Positions 8,396 to 17,987 of a DNA stretch of 64,000 nucleotides are shown in pieces. A program made the translations under genes and the position numbers. Positions within the stretch are counted from its first letter, which is position 1; each line of letters starts with the position of its first letter. The notes beneath the pieces are model-generated. The model searched no databases. It saw nothing but the letters and a program-made list of their open reading frames with translations, and was not told where the DNA came from. The DNA is from Blastococcus sp. MG754426 (lineage in GTDB: Bacteria > Actinomycetota > Actinomycetes > Mycobacteriales > Geodermatophilaceae): NCBI RefSeq assembly GCF_021699055.1, contig NZ_SSXC01000033.1, positions 1 through 64,000 of the forward strand. The letters run 5' to 3'.

Positions 8396-8652
8396 AAGGC
8401 ATCCCCTTCCAGTCGTCGTCCAGGGTGCCACACGGCAGGAGCCTGTCAGGTGTCCCCGGACGCCGGACCCCATTCTTGGCGACATCCGCCATAAGAGGGC
8501 GTGCGACGCGCCGCTTAGGTTCGACCTCGTTCCACCTGCTCGGTGGATGGTAGGCGGCCCGCAGGTGGCCCGCGCACCGTCCCCGGCGCGGGTGGGCGAG
8601 GGCGGAGCGCCGACCCACCGGCCTCCGTGTCCCGACGGGTGGAGGGCGTCCC

Positions 8653-9660
8653 ATGCGCGCGATCGACGACACCGAGGTCCGGACCGGCTCGACCGAGCAC
8701 CTCGCCCGGCGCGGCCGCACCGCGCGGGCCGGGGCGCCCACGATCCCCCTGCCCCGCGACTCGGCGCGCCCCGCCGGCCGCCCGACCCCGGTGATCGCGA
8801 CGCCGGGCGCGGTGCCCGCCGCGGCGAGCACCGCGGTGGCCGACGTGCTGCGCGGCCCCGTCCGCCCGGCGCGGGTGCTGCTCAGCGTCCCGGCGGCGGT
8901 GTACGTCCAGGTCGTCGGCGAGCGCGGTGGCGGCGAGGTCGTCGGCCTGCTCACCAGCGACGCGGCCCGGCTGCCGCTGGGCTGCGTCCTCTTCCGGCCC
9001 AGCAACGGGCGGCCGCTGGTCGCGGTCCCCACGGGCGCCCCCGCCGAGGTGGGCGGGGGCCGGGTCGTCGTCGGCGACCTGGCCGTCAGCGCCTCCGCCT
9101 GGTGGGACCCGCGCCCCCGGCTGCCCGGGGGGCGCCCGGCGCTGCTGCCCGAGGGCGTCCGCCAGCTGCGCAACGCCCTCTACGGCGAGGGCGTGCCGCA
9201 CAGCTCGTTCACGCTGCCCGGCCTGCCGACCGGTCCCGGGGGCCCGCTGGCGGCCCTCCGGGGCGCGGTGCGCCGGGCAGACCTGGAGGCGGCGCTGCGC
9301 ACAGCCACCCGGTTGATCGGGCTCGGGCCGGGCCTCACGCCGGCCGGGGACGACGTCGTGGCCGGCACGATCGCCGGCCTGGTGCTGCTCGGCCACCCCG
9401 CGGCGCAGCGCTTCGCCGCCGGCGTCTGCTCGACGGCAGGGGGCCGCACCACCGAGCTGTCCCGGGCGCTCCTGCGGCACGCGGCCGCCGGGCAGGTGAG
9501 CGGGGAGTACGCGGCGGTCCTGCGGGGGCTGGTCGGCGAGCGCCCGCTGGCCCCGGCGATCGCGCGGCTGCTGGCCACCGGCGCCACCAGCGGGCGGGCC
9601 ATGGCGCTCGGGCTGTGCACGGCCATCGACCTGGTGGACCGCACCGCGCGCGTGCGCTGA
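8653..9660 (+). CDS. DUF2877 (AllH-like) protein
   Basis: The ATG at 8653 has a GGAGGGCG ribosome binding site eight bases upstream. The 335-residue product has the DUF2877 core, with PHSSFTLPG near residue 180 and the glycine-rich [16 protein letters not shown] near residue 225. In Escherichia coli the DUF2877 protein AllH is one of the subunits of oxamate carbamoyltransferase (AllFGH) in allantoin degradation. Actinobacterial homologues often stand alone. No FdrA-like or carbamate kinase partner gene is within this window, so the complete enzyme is not evident here. Placement opposite a PucR regulator supports a role in purine or ureide nitrogen use. The first 50 residues are Arg/Ala/Pro rich and poorly conserved-looking. 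Confidence 0.8.
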   Translation: MRAIDDTEVRTGSTEHLARRGRTARAGAPTIPLPRDSARPAGRPTPVIATPGAVPAAASTAVADVLRGPVRPARVLLSVPAAVYVQVVGERGGGEVVGLLTSDAARLPLGCVLFRPSNGRPLVAVPTGAPAEVGGGRVVVGDLAVSASAWWDPRPRLPGGRPALLPEGVRQLRNALYGEGVPHSSFTLPGLPTGPGGPLAALRGAVRRADLEAALRTATRLIGLGPGLTPAGDDVVAGTIAGLVLLGHPAAQRFAAGVCSTAGGRTTELSRALLRHAAAGQVSGEYAAVLRGLVGERPLAPAIARLLATGATSGRAMALGLCTAIDLVDRTARVR

Positions 9661-9678
9661 CCGGGAGGGCCGGCGCGG

Positions 9679-10140
9679 TCAGCCCAGCGGTAGCGGCCGC
9701 TCCCCCACCGGGACGGGCAGCAGGGGGCCCAGCGAGTCCCACTGGGCGATGCGGCAGCCGTCGACGCGGGACAACCGCAGGTCGACCGGCTCCCCGTCCC
9801 AGCTCCCTGTGACGTGCGCGGTCTGCGGGCCGCCGTACTGCTCGGTGCAGACGAGGTCGTCGGGCAGCGGGGCGAACGGCTCCGCCATCCCGGCCAGGTG
9901 CGCGCAGGCCTCCTCGGCCCGCGGGTGGCTGCCACCCGCGCCCGGCGAGCAGGTCAGCGTCCACGTCTCCGCGGGAGTGCCGTCGCCGCGGTCCACCTCG
10001 ACCGTCAGGTCGTCGTCGGCCTGCGAGACGCCCGTCGCCGCGGAACGTCCGGTGGTGGGGTCGCCGGCGCTGCCCGGACCGGTGGCGCAGGCGCCGAGCA
10101 GCACGCCGGCCAGGAGCAGCACCGCTGCCGCCGTCCTCAT
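9679..10140 (-). CDS. Subtilisin-inhibitor-like (SSI) lipoprotein
   Basis: The 153-residue product starts with a signal peptide and lipobox: LLLAGVLLGAC places the lipidated Cys at about residue 18. The mature part follows the SSI pattern. It has TLTCSPGAGGSHP, then an AC pair, then DLVCTEQYGGPQTAHVTGSWDG, then VDGCRIAQWDSLGPLLP. Four cysteines are positioned for the two disulfides of the SSI fold. Secreted SSI proteins inhibit subtilisin-like and other serine proteases in Streptomyces. A membrane-anchored version could protect the cell surface. The ATG shares one base with the stop codon of hisG (TGATG), so it may be translated by re-initiation, an unusual partner for a histidine gene. The P1 site cannot be assigned safely. 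Confidence 0.75.
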   Translation of the reverse strand: MRTAAAVLLLAGVLLGACATGPGSAGDPTTGRSAATGVSQADDDLTVEVDRGDGTPAETWTLTCSPGAGGSHPRAEEACAHLAGMAEPFAPLPDDLVCTEQYGGPQTAHVTGSWDGEPVDLRLSRVDGCRIAQWDSLGPLLPVPVGERPLPLG

Positions 10141-11006
10141 CAGATGCGGGAGGCGTGGATGCTGGTCACCAGGATCGCTCGGGCACCGAGCTCCCAGAGC
10201 TCGTCCATCACCCGGTTGGTGTCGTTGCGGGCGATCATCGCGCGCACGGCCGACCAGCCCGCCGTCTGGAGAGGGCTCACCGTCGGGCCCTCGATGCCCG
10301 GGGTGACCGCGGTGGCCCGGTCCAGCAGCTCGTTCGGGCAGTCGTAGTCCAGCATCACGTACTGCCGGGCGACGAGCACGCCGCGCAGCCGCCGGCGCAG
10401 CTGCGCCACGGCGGGGATCTCCTCCGCCCCCTCGCGGCGGACCAGGATCGCCTCGCTGCTGAGCACCGGCCGCCCGATGATGTGCAGCCCGGCGGCGCGC
10501 AGCGTCGTCCCGGTCTCGACCACGTCGCAGACCGCGTCGGCGACCCCGAGGCGGCAGGCGGTCTCCACCGCGCCGTCGAGCTTCACGACGTCGGCCTTGA
10601 GCCCCTGCTCGTCGAGGTAGCGGCGCAGCAGCACCGGGTACGCGGTGGCGATCCGCTTGCCGGCGAGCTGGGCGACGTCCTGGATCTCCGACTCCACCGG
10701 GGTGGCGAAGCGGAACGAGGAGCGGCCGAAGCCCAGCGGCATGTCCTCCACCGCGCTGGGCCCCTCGCCGTCGTCCGGGGCGGTCTCCAGCAGCATGTCC
10801 CGGCCGGTGATGCCGACGTCCAGCGTGCCGGCGGCGACGTAGACGGCGATGTCGCGCGGGCGCAGGTAGAAGAACTCGGTGTCGTTGTCCGGGTCGTAGA
10901 CGGCGAGGTCCTTGGCGCTGCGCCGCTGGCGGTAGCCGCTCTCCGCGAGCATCTCCGCCGCCGGCTCGCTCAGCACACCCTTGTTCGGCACAGCGACGCG
11001 CAGCAC
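10140..11006 (-). CDS. hisG: ATP phosphoribosyltransferase (long form)
   Basis: The product catalyses the first step of histidine synthesis, condensing ATP with PRPP to phosphoribosyl-ATP. The GTG at 11006 is preceded by AGGAGA at a good distance. The 288 residues include LRVAVPNKGVLSEPA at the N terminus and the PRPP-binding region DAVCDVVETGTTLRAAGL near residue 160. A C-terminal regulatory domain from about residue 210 (histidine-binding in the long HisG form) contains GPTVSPL and ILVTSIHASRI. The long form does not need HisZ. It is the last gene of the rib-hisE run but is separated from hisE by a palindromic element (11029-11095) with only 22 bases left before its start. Confidence 0.97.
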   Translation of the reverse strand: MLRVAVPNKGVLSEPAAEMLAESGYRQRRSAKDLAVYDPDNDTEFFYLRPRDIAVYVAAGTLDVGITGRDMLLETAPDDGEGPSAVEDMPLGFGRSSFRFATPVESEIQDVAQLAGKRIATAYPVLLRRYLDEQGLKADVVKLDGAVETACRLGVADAVCDVVETGTTLRAAGLHIIGRPVLSSEAILVRREGAEEIPAVAQLRRRLRGVLVARQYVMLDYDCPNELLDRATAVTPGIEGPTVSPLQTAGWSAVRAMIARNDTNRVMDELWELGARAILVTSIHASRI

Positions 11007-11028
11007 GACTGGTCTCCTAAGGCGACAT

Positions 11029-11095
11029 GATGGAACGGCCTCGTCCCAGGGACCCGCGGCGCGCGAAGCGTGTCGTGGGGAGGGACGAGGTCCTT
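11029..11095 (-). repeat. 3' palindromic element, copy 2 (after hisE)
   Basis: It begins right at the hisE stop codon when read on the minus strand. GGACCTCGTCCC pairs with GGGACGAGGCC (plus-strand arms 11038-11048 and 11082-11093). The distal edge reads GGCCGTTCCATC, the same as copies 4 and 5. The next gene, hisG, starts only 22 bases downstream, so this hairpin must be partly read through or transcription must restart almost inside it. Confidence 0.75.
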
Positions 11096-13195
<2,100 letters not shown>

Positions 13196-13199
<4 letters not shown>

Positions 13200-13819
13200 G
13201 CGCGTGCTCCCAGCAGGCGTTCCACGTACTTGGCGATCACGTCGACCTCCAGGTTGACGGGCTCCCCCGGGGCGCGCGCGCCGAGCGTGGTCTCGCGGAG
13301 GGTGGTGGGGATGAGGCTGACCTCGAACCAGGGCTCGGGGTCGGCGGTGCCGCTGACGGCGCTCACGGTCAGGGAGACGCCGTCGACGGCGATGGAGCCC
13401 TTCTCGACGACGTAGCGGGCGAGGTCGGCCGGGAGGGCGATCCGCACGACCTCCCAGTGCTCGCCGGGGGTGCGCGAGGCGATCCGCCCGACGCCGTCGA
13501 CGTGGCCCTGGACGATGTGCCCGCCCAGGCGGGTGTGCGGCGCGACCGCGCGCTCGAGGTTGACCGGCTGGCCGTCGGCGACCGAGCCGAGGCTGCTGCG
13601 CCGCAGCGTCTCGGCCATGACGTCGGTGGTCCACACGCCGTTGCCGTCCTCGCCGGGCTGGACCCCGGTGACGGTGAGGCAGACGCCGTTGACCGCGATG
13701 GAGTCACCGAGGGAGACGTCGGTGAGCACGGTCCGGGCGCGGATGCGCAGGACGGCGGAATCACCCTGGTCCTCCCGGGCGGCCAGGGTGCCCACCTCCT
13801 CGACGATGCCGGTGAACAC
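13196..13819 (-). CDS. ribE: Riboflavin synthase alpha chain
   Basis: This 207-residue protein converts two lumazine molecules to riboflavin plus the pyrimidine substrate. It opens with the invariant [10 protein letters not shown] (from a GTG at 13819 with a GGAGGGAG site upstream). It consists of two lumazine-binding repeats, about residues 1-97 and 98-195. Each contains the order [13 protein letters not shown] or [12 protein letters not shown]. The second repeat begins after [13 protein letters not shown]. It is one base from the ribD stop and overlaps ribBA by four bases. No FMN riboswitch was recognised upstream of any gene of this operon. Confidence 0.97.
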
Positions 13820-13820
13820 C

Positions 13821-15005
13821 TCAGCTCCCTCCGTCCACGCCGTCCCCGCTCGTGCGGGTGCTCCCACCAGTGTGCCGGGTGGGGTGCAGCCGGATCTGCA
13901 CGTCCCCACCCAACCGGAGGACGTCGGCGACCGAGAAGGACAGCGCCGAGCCGATGCCGGTGATTCCCAGGTCGCCCACGAGGGACGGGCCGGCACCCAG
14001 CAGCTTGGGGGCGAGGTGGACGACGGCCTCGTCGACCAGCCCGTCCCGGAGGAACGCGGCGGCGAGCGTGGGCCCGCCCTCCAGCAGCACGCGCCGGACG
14101 TCGCGGGCGAAGAGCTCGGCCAGCAGCTCCCCGGGGGACCCGGCGCGGCTGACCAGCGTGGGGGCGGCGTCGTCGAGCACGCGGGCGTGCGCCGGCAGGC
14201 GGTCCCGGCGGTCGACGACGACGCGCAGCGGCTGCCGGGCGGCGTCCCGGCCGTCGGCGTCCCGGACGGTGAGCTGCGGGTCGTCGGTGAGCGCGGTCCC
14301 CGAGCCGACGACGACGGCGTCGGAGCCGGCCCGGAGCCGGTGCACCTGGGCGCGCGCCTCCGGCCCGGTGACCCAACGGCTGCTGCCGTCGGCCGCGGCG
14401 ACCCGCCCGTCCAGCGTGGCGGCCACCTTCCAGACCACGTACGGGCGGTGCTCCCGTACCCCGGTGAGCCAGCCGGCCAGCGCGCCGCGCTCCGCGGCCT
14501 CCTGCTCCACGCCCAGGACGACGTCGACGCCGGCCGCCCGCAGGCGGTCCGCTCCCCCGCCGGCCAGCTGGGTCGGCTCGGGCACGGCGACGACGACCCG
14601 GGCGATGCCGGCGGCCAGCAGGGCGTCGGCGCACGGGCCGGTCCGCCCGGTGTGCGCGCACGGCTCCAGGGTGACGACGGCGGTGCCGCCCCGGGCCCGC
14701 TCACCGGCCTGCGCCAGGGCGACGACCTCGGCGTGCGGGCCGCCGGGCGGGGCGGTGGCCCCCTCGCCGGCGACACCGCCGTCGGCATCGAGGACCACCG
14801 CGCCGACCGCGGGGTTGGGGCTCGTCGTCCCGAGGACGGCGGCGGCGAGCTCCCGCGCCCGGGCCATGGCGCTGGACTCGTGCGCCGGGGTGCTCGCGCT
14901 GGACTCGTGCGCCGGGGTGCTCGCGCTGGACTCGTGCGCCGGGGTGCTCGCGCTGGATTCGTGCGCCGGGGTGCTGGCGGAGCGCTCGGCCGGGGAGGGG
15001 CTCAC
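13821..15005 (-). CDS. ribD: Bifunctional deaminase/reductase RibD with an N-terminal minisatellite-encoded extension
   Basis: The enzyme deaminates the pyrimidine intermediate and then reduces its ribose. The deaminase zinc site is visible as GGPHAEV and [13 protein letters not shown]. The reductase domain starts near residue 185 with [15 protein letters not shown]. The deaminase normally begins close to the Met at residue 47. Here the GTG at 15005 overlaps the rpe stop as GTGA and adds 46 residues. Thirty-six of these are four tandem copies of SASTPAHES (residues 9-44), encoded by four 27-bp DNA repeats. The overlap favours the long form, but translation could also begin at Met47. The extension has no known function. 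Total length 394 residues. Confidence 0.93.
   Translation of the reverse strand: MSPSPAERSASTPAHESSASTPAHESSASTPAHESSASTPAHESSAMARARELAAAVLGTTSPNPAVGAVVLDADGGVAGEGATAPPGGPHAEVVALAQAGERARGGTAVVTLEPCAHTGRTGPCADALLAAGIARVVVAVPEPTQLAGGGADRLRAAGVDVVLGVEQEAAERGALAGWLTGVREHRPYVVWKVAATLDGRVAAADGSSRWVTGPEARAQVHRLRAGSDAVVVGSGTALTDDPQLTVRDADGRDAARQPLRVVVDRRDRLPAHARVLDDAAPTLVSRAGSPGELLAELFARDVRRVLLEGGPTLAAAFLRDGLVDEAVVHLAPKLLGAGPSLVGDLGITGIGSALSFSVADVLRLGGDVQIRLHPTRHTGGSTRTSGDGVDGGS
14871..14978. repeat. Four tandem 27-bp repeats in the 5' end of ribD
   Basis: Units lie at 14871-14897, 14898-14924, 14925-14951 and 14952-14978. The first three are identical and the fourth has two substitutions. Each plus-strand unit begins GCTGGACTCGTGCGCC. 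The 27-bp period keeps the frame, so copy number can change without disrupting ribD. The unit encodes nine residues of the N-terminal extension. Confidence 0.95.
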
Positions 15006-15673
15006 CCGCGCATCGCGGCGGCGGCCTGCGCGCGGAGCGCGGCGATCGCCGTCGCCGGGTCGTCGGCGCCGTAGACGGCCGATCCCGCGACGAACATGTC
15101 GACGCCGGCCTCGGCGGCCTGCTCGATGGTGTCGCCGTTGATGCCGCCGTCGATCTCGACCAGGAGGGTGAGCTCACCGCTGTCGACCAGCCGGCGGGCC
15201 TCCCGCACCTTGGGCAGCACGTCGGCGATGAAGGCCTGGCCGCCGAAGCCCGGCTCGACGCTCATGACCAGCAGGGTGTCGAAGTCCCGCAGCACGTCGA
15301 GGTGCGCCTCCAGCGGCGTGCCGGGCTTGATCGCCAGCCCGGCGAGCGCCCCGGCGGCCCGGATGTCCCGGGCGACGGCGCGGGCGTCGCGGCAGGCTTC
15401 GGCGTGCACGGTCACGTTGCGCACACCGGCCTCGGCGTAGCCCGGCGCCCAGCGCTCGGGGTCCTCGATCATCAGGTGGCAGTCCAGGGGGACGGGGCTG
15501 ACCCGCTGGATCGCCTCGACCACCGGCAGCCCCAGGGTCAGGTTCGGGACGAAGTGGGCGTCCATGACGTCGACGTGCAGCCAGTCGGCGTCGGCCACGC
15601 GCGCCACCTCGTCGGCCAGCCGGGCGAAGTCCGCGGAGAGCAGGCTCGGGGCGATCATCGGTTCGCGGGGCAC
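15002..15673 (-). CDS. rpe: Ribulose-phosphate 3-epimerase
   Basis: This TIM-barrel enzyme interconverts ribulose 5-phosphate and xylulose 5-phosphate in the pentose phosphate pathway. Motifs are [12 protein letters not shown] at the start, [14 protein letters not shown] near residue 35 with the metal ligands, [21 protein letters not shown] and EIDGGIN. The chosen GTG at 15673 gives 223 residues. It lies eight bases from a TAGACT -10 element, so the mRNA is probably leaderless. The ATG at 15659 is an alternative. As the first gene of rpe-ribD-ribE-ribBA-ribH it may help direct ribulose 5-phosphate, a riboflavin precursor (inference). Confidence 0.95.
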   Translation of the reverse strand: MPREPMIAPSLLSADFARLADEVARVADADWLHVDVMDAHFVPNLTLGLPVVEAIQRVSPVPLDCHLMIEDPERWAPGYAEAGVRNVTVHAEACRDARAVARDIRAAGALAGLAIKPGTPLEAHLDVLRDFDTLLVMSVEPGFGGQAFIADVLPKVREARRLVDSGELTLLVEIDGGINGDTIEQAAEAGVDMFVAGSAVYGADDPATAIAALRAQAAAAMRG

Positions 15674-15681
15674 GTCCGCCG

Positions 15682-15687
15682 AGTCTA
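15682..15687 (-). promoter_or_regulatory. -10 element for rpe-rib operon
   Basis: On the minus strand TAGACT fits the actinobacterial TANNNT -10 consensus and ends eight bases before the GTG start of rpe. A transcript starting at the usual distance would begin at the start codon, giving leaderless translation. The -35 region is not distinctive. Confidence 0.5.
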
Positions 15688-15782
15688 GGTGGCCGCCGGC
15701 CGGGAACCGGAGGCGTCCGCCGGGCGTCAGGCGTGGGAGGGGCACGGCGATGGTGCCCCCGCGAGCCACGGGAGGAACCGCC

Positions 15783-16406
15783 GTGCCGACGTCGGTCTTC
15801 GTCGCCCTCGTCCTCGTCATCTGGGTCGCCACCGGGTTCGGGGCCGCCCTCTTCCTCGGCCGCCGCGGCTACCGCGCGCCGCAGTGGTGGTTCCTCGGCG
15901 CGGTGCTGGGTCCGCTGTTCGTACCGATGGCGCTCGAACGCGCCCGGAGCGAGGACCGGGTGGTCGAGCGCACGCCCCTGACCGACGAGACACCGGTGTC
16001 CGCGGGCGCGGTCACGCTGGTCGCGGGCGTCGACGGGTCCCCGGAGTCCGACCGGGCCCTGCGGGACGCGGTGCGGCTCTTCGACGCCGCGGGCTCACGG
16101 GTGGTGCTGGTGATGGCCGTCGACCCCGACGTCGTCGAGTTCCGCGACGAGACCGAGCGGGACCGGTGCCGCGCGCTGCTGGCCGAGCGGGCCGGCTGGT
16201 TCACCGCCCCGCGACCGGTCATCGAGATCGTCAGCGGCCGCCCCGCCTCCGCGCTGCTCGACGTCGCGGTGGAGGAGCGCGCCGACGTCGTCGTCGTGGG
16301 CCGCCGGGGCCGGGGCCTCTCGCACCGCGTGCTCGGCAGCGTGGCCGAGCACGTCACCCGGCACTCCCCCGTCCCCGTGCTGCTCGCCGGGCCCGCGACC
16401 GGCTGA
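15783..16406 (+). CDS. Membrane-anchored universal stress protein
   Basis: The GTG at 15783 follows a GGGAGGA ribosome binding site. The 207-residue product begins with two hydrophobic segments (about residues 5-24 and 32-50, rich in Trp/Phe), then a polar linker, then a UspA domain from about residue 75. The domain contains [17 protein letters not shown], with the nucleotide-contacting Asp. Near the end it has the ATP-binding loop pattern G-x2-G-x9-G as [14 protein letters not shown], followed by PVPVLL. Universal stress proteins are usually soluble, so tethering to the membrane is notable. ATP binding is predicted. The stress that induces it is unknown. Divergent from rpe. Confidence 0.85.
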   Translation: MPTSVFVALVLVIWVATGFGAALFLGRRGYRAPQWWFLGAVLGPLFVPMALERARSEDRVVERTPLTDETPVSAGAVTLVAGVDGSPESDRALRDAVRLFDAAGSRVVLVMAVDPDVVEFRDETERDRCRALLAERAGWFTAPRPVIEIVSGRPASALLDVAVEERADVVVVGRRGRGLSHRVLGSVAEHVTRHSPVPVLLAGPATG

Positions 16407-16412
16407 CCGGGG

Positions 16413-16426
16413 ACGGACGTGTCCGT
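16413..16426. promoter_or_regulatory. 14-bp perfect palindrome ahead of the aldehyde dehydrogenase gene
   Basis: ACGGACGTGTCCGT is fully self-complementary. It lies seven bases after the stress-protein stop codon and 28 bases before the dehydrogenase start. As a binding site it could control the dehydrogenase. As RNA it forms a short stem only. Its regulator is unknown. Confidence 0.35.
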
Positions 16427-16453
16427 TGCGGGCGACCGGGTAGGGCCGCACCC

Positions 16454-17932
16454 ATGGCTTCCGACACCACCGCACCCGCGCCCTACGACGGCTTCGACCG
16501 GATGCCCATCGGCGGCACCTGGCGGGCCGGCCGGGCCGGCAGGACCGCCACCGACACCGATCCCTACACCGGCGAGACGCTGACCGAGATCCCGCTCGCG
16601 GACGCCGACGACCTCGACGAGGCCTACGCCACGGCGAGGGAGGCCCAGCGCGAGTGGGCCGCCCGGCTGCCCGGCGACCGCGCCGAGGTGATGCGCCGCG
16701 CCGCCCGGATCATGGAGGCCCGCAAGGACGAGATCGTCGACTGGCACATCCGCGAGAGCGGCGCCGCGGCGCCGGCCGCCGAGTTCGAGTTCGCGATCAC
16801 CCTGCGGGACTTCCACGAGGCGTCGTCCTACCCGTACCGGGTGGAGGGCCGGATCCTGCCGGCCGACGTGGAGGGCAAGGAGAGCCGGGTCTACCGCCGG
16901 CCGGTCGGCGTGGTCGCGGTGATCAGCCCGTGGAACGTCCCGATGCACCTGTCCAACCGCTCGGTCGCCCCCGCCCTGGCGCTGGGCAACGCCGTCGTCC
17001 TCAAGCCCGCCGGCGACACCCCGGTCACCGGGGGCCTGCTGCTGGCCAAGGTCTACGAGGAGGCGGGGCTGCCCCCGGGCCTGCTGTCGGTCGTCATCGG
17101 CGCCGGCCGGGACATCGGTGACGCGATCGTCAGCCACCCGACGCCGCGCGTGGTGTCCTTCACCGGCTCCACGCCGGTGGGCAAGGGGATCGCCGAGAAG
17201 GCCGGCCTCAAGAAGCTCTCGCTGGAGCTGGGCGGCAACGGCCCGCTGGTCGTGCTCGACGACGCCGACGTGGAGTACGCCGTGGACGCCGCGGTGTTCG
17301 GGAAGTTCTTCCACCAGGGCCAGGTGTGCATGATCACCAACCGGATCGTGGTGGACGCCGCGGTGCACGACGAGTTCGTCGACCGCTACGTGGAGCGGGT
17401 GCGCGGGCTGAAGGCCGGCGACCCCCGCGAGGCCGACACCGTGATCGGCCCGATCATCAACGGCAAGCAGCTGGAGGGCATCCAGCAGAAGGTGGCCCAG
17501 GCCCGGGACGACGGCGCCGAGCAGCTGCTGGGTGGCGACCCCACCGGACCGATCGGCTCGGTGCTGCCCCCGCACGTGCTGCTGGGCGGCAACGACGTCG
17601 CCACCGCCCGCCAGGAGGTGTTCGGCCCCGTCGCGACGATCATCCGGGCCCGCGACGAGGCCGACGCGCTCGCCATCGCCAACGACACCGAGTACGGGCT
17701 CTCCAGCGCCGTCTTCACCCGGGACACCCTGCGCGGGGTCAACTTCGCGCTGCAGGTCGAGGCGGGGATGACGCACGTCAACGACTCCCCGCTCAACGAC
17801 GAGAACAACACCGCGTTCGGCGGCGAGAAGGAGTCGGGCCTGGGCCGGTTCGGCGGCGAGTGGGCGATCGAGGAGTTCACCACCGACCACTGGGTGAGCG
17901 TGCAGCACACCCGGCGCCGCTTCCCCTTCTGA
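16454..17932 (+). CDS. NAD(P)-dependent aldehyde dehydrogenase
   Basis: The 492-residue product oxidises an aldehyde to a carboxylic acid. Family residues are in place. The nucleophile is Cys292 in HQGQVCMITNR and the general base is Glu258 in LELGGNGP. The NAD motif SFTGSTPVGKGIAEKAG is near residue 235 and SPWNVPMHLS near residue 157. The end, HVNDSPLNDENNTAFGG then KESGLGRFGG, is typical of benzaldehyde/vanillin-dehydrogenase-like subfamilies. An aromatic aldehyde substrate is therefore plausible but not proven. The ATG at 16454 lacks a strong ribosome binding site. A strong bidirectional hairpin follows the gene. Confidence 0.92.
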   Translation: MASDTTAPAPYDGFDRMPIGGTWRAGRAGRTATDTDPYTGETLTEIPLADADDLDEAYATAREAQREWAARLPGDRAEVMRRAARIMEARKDEIVDWHIRESGAAAPAAEFEFAITLRDFHEASSYPYRVEGRILPADVEGKESRVYRRPVGVVAVISPWNVPMHLSNRSVAPALALGNAVVLKPAGDTPVTGGLLLAKVYEEAGLPPGLLSVVIGAGRDIGDAIVSHPTPRVVSFTGSTPVGKGIAEKAGLKKLSLELGGNGPLVVLDDADVEYAVDAAVFGKFFHQGQVCMITNRIVVDAAVHDEFVDRYVERVRGLKAGDPREADTVIGPIINGKQLEGIQQKVAQARDDGAEQLLGGDPTGPIGSVLPPHVLLGGNDVATARQEVFGPVATIIRARDEADALAIANDTEYGLSSAVFTRDTLRGVNFALQVEAGMTHVNDSPLNDENNTAFGGEKESGLGRFGGEWAIEEFTTDHWVSVQHTRRRFPF

Positions 17933-17987
17933 CGACCCCGGCGGGCGCACCGGGTCCACACCGGGTGCGACGGACCCGGGGTCGTCA
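17930..17987. terminator. Bidirectional terminator hairpin between convergent genes
   Basis: TGACGACCCCGG at 17930-17941 pairs perfectly with CCGGGGTCGTCA at 17976-17987. The left arm contains the aldehyde dehydrogenase stop codon and the right arm overlaps the 3' end of the kinase-like gene. A weaker internal stem (GCACC with GGGTGC) fills the loop. There is no T-run. Confidence 0.65.

Noticed and set aside
14871-14978. CRISPR array
   Set aside because: The 27-bp units are directly adjacent without spacers and lie inside ribD in frame.
15660-15782. FMN riboswitch ahead of the rib operon
   Set aside because: The region is too short and GC-rich, lacks the conserved junction motifs, and the rpe transcript appears leaderless.
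15005-15832. Extended rpe frame starting at 15832
   Set aside because: Residues before the conserved [12 protein letters not shown] overlap the divergent stress-protein gene and lack family similarity. The GTG at 15673 follows a -10 element.
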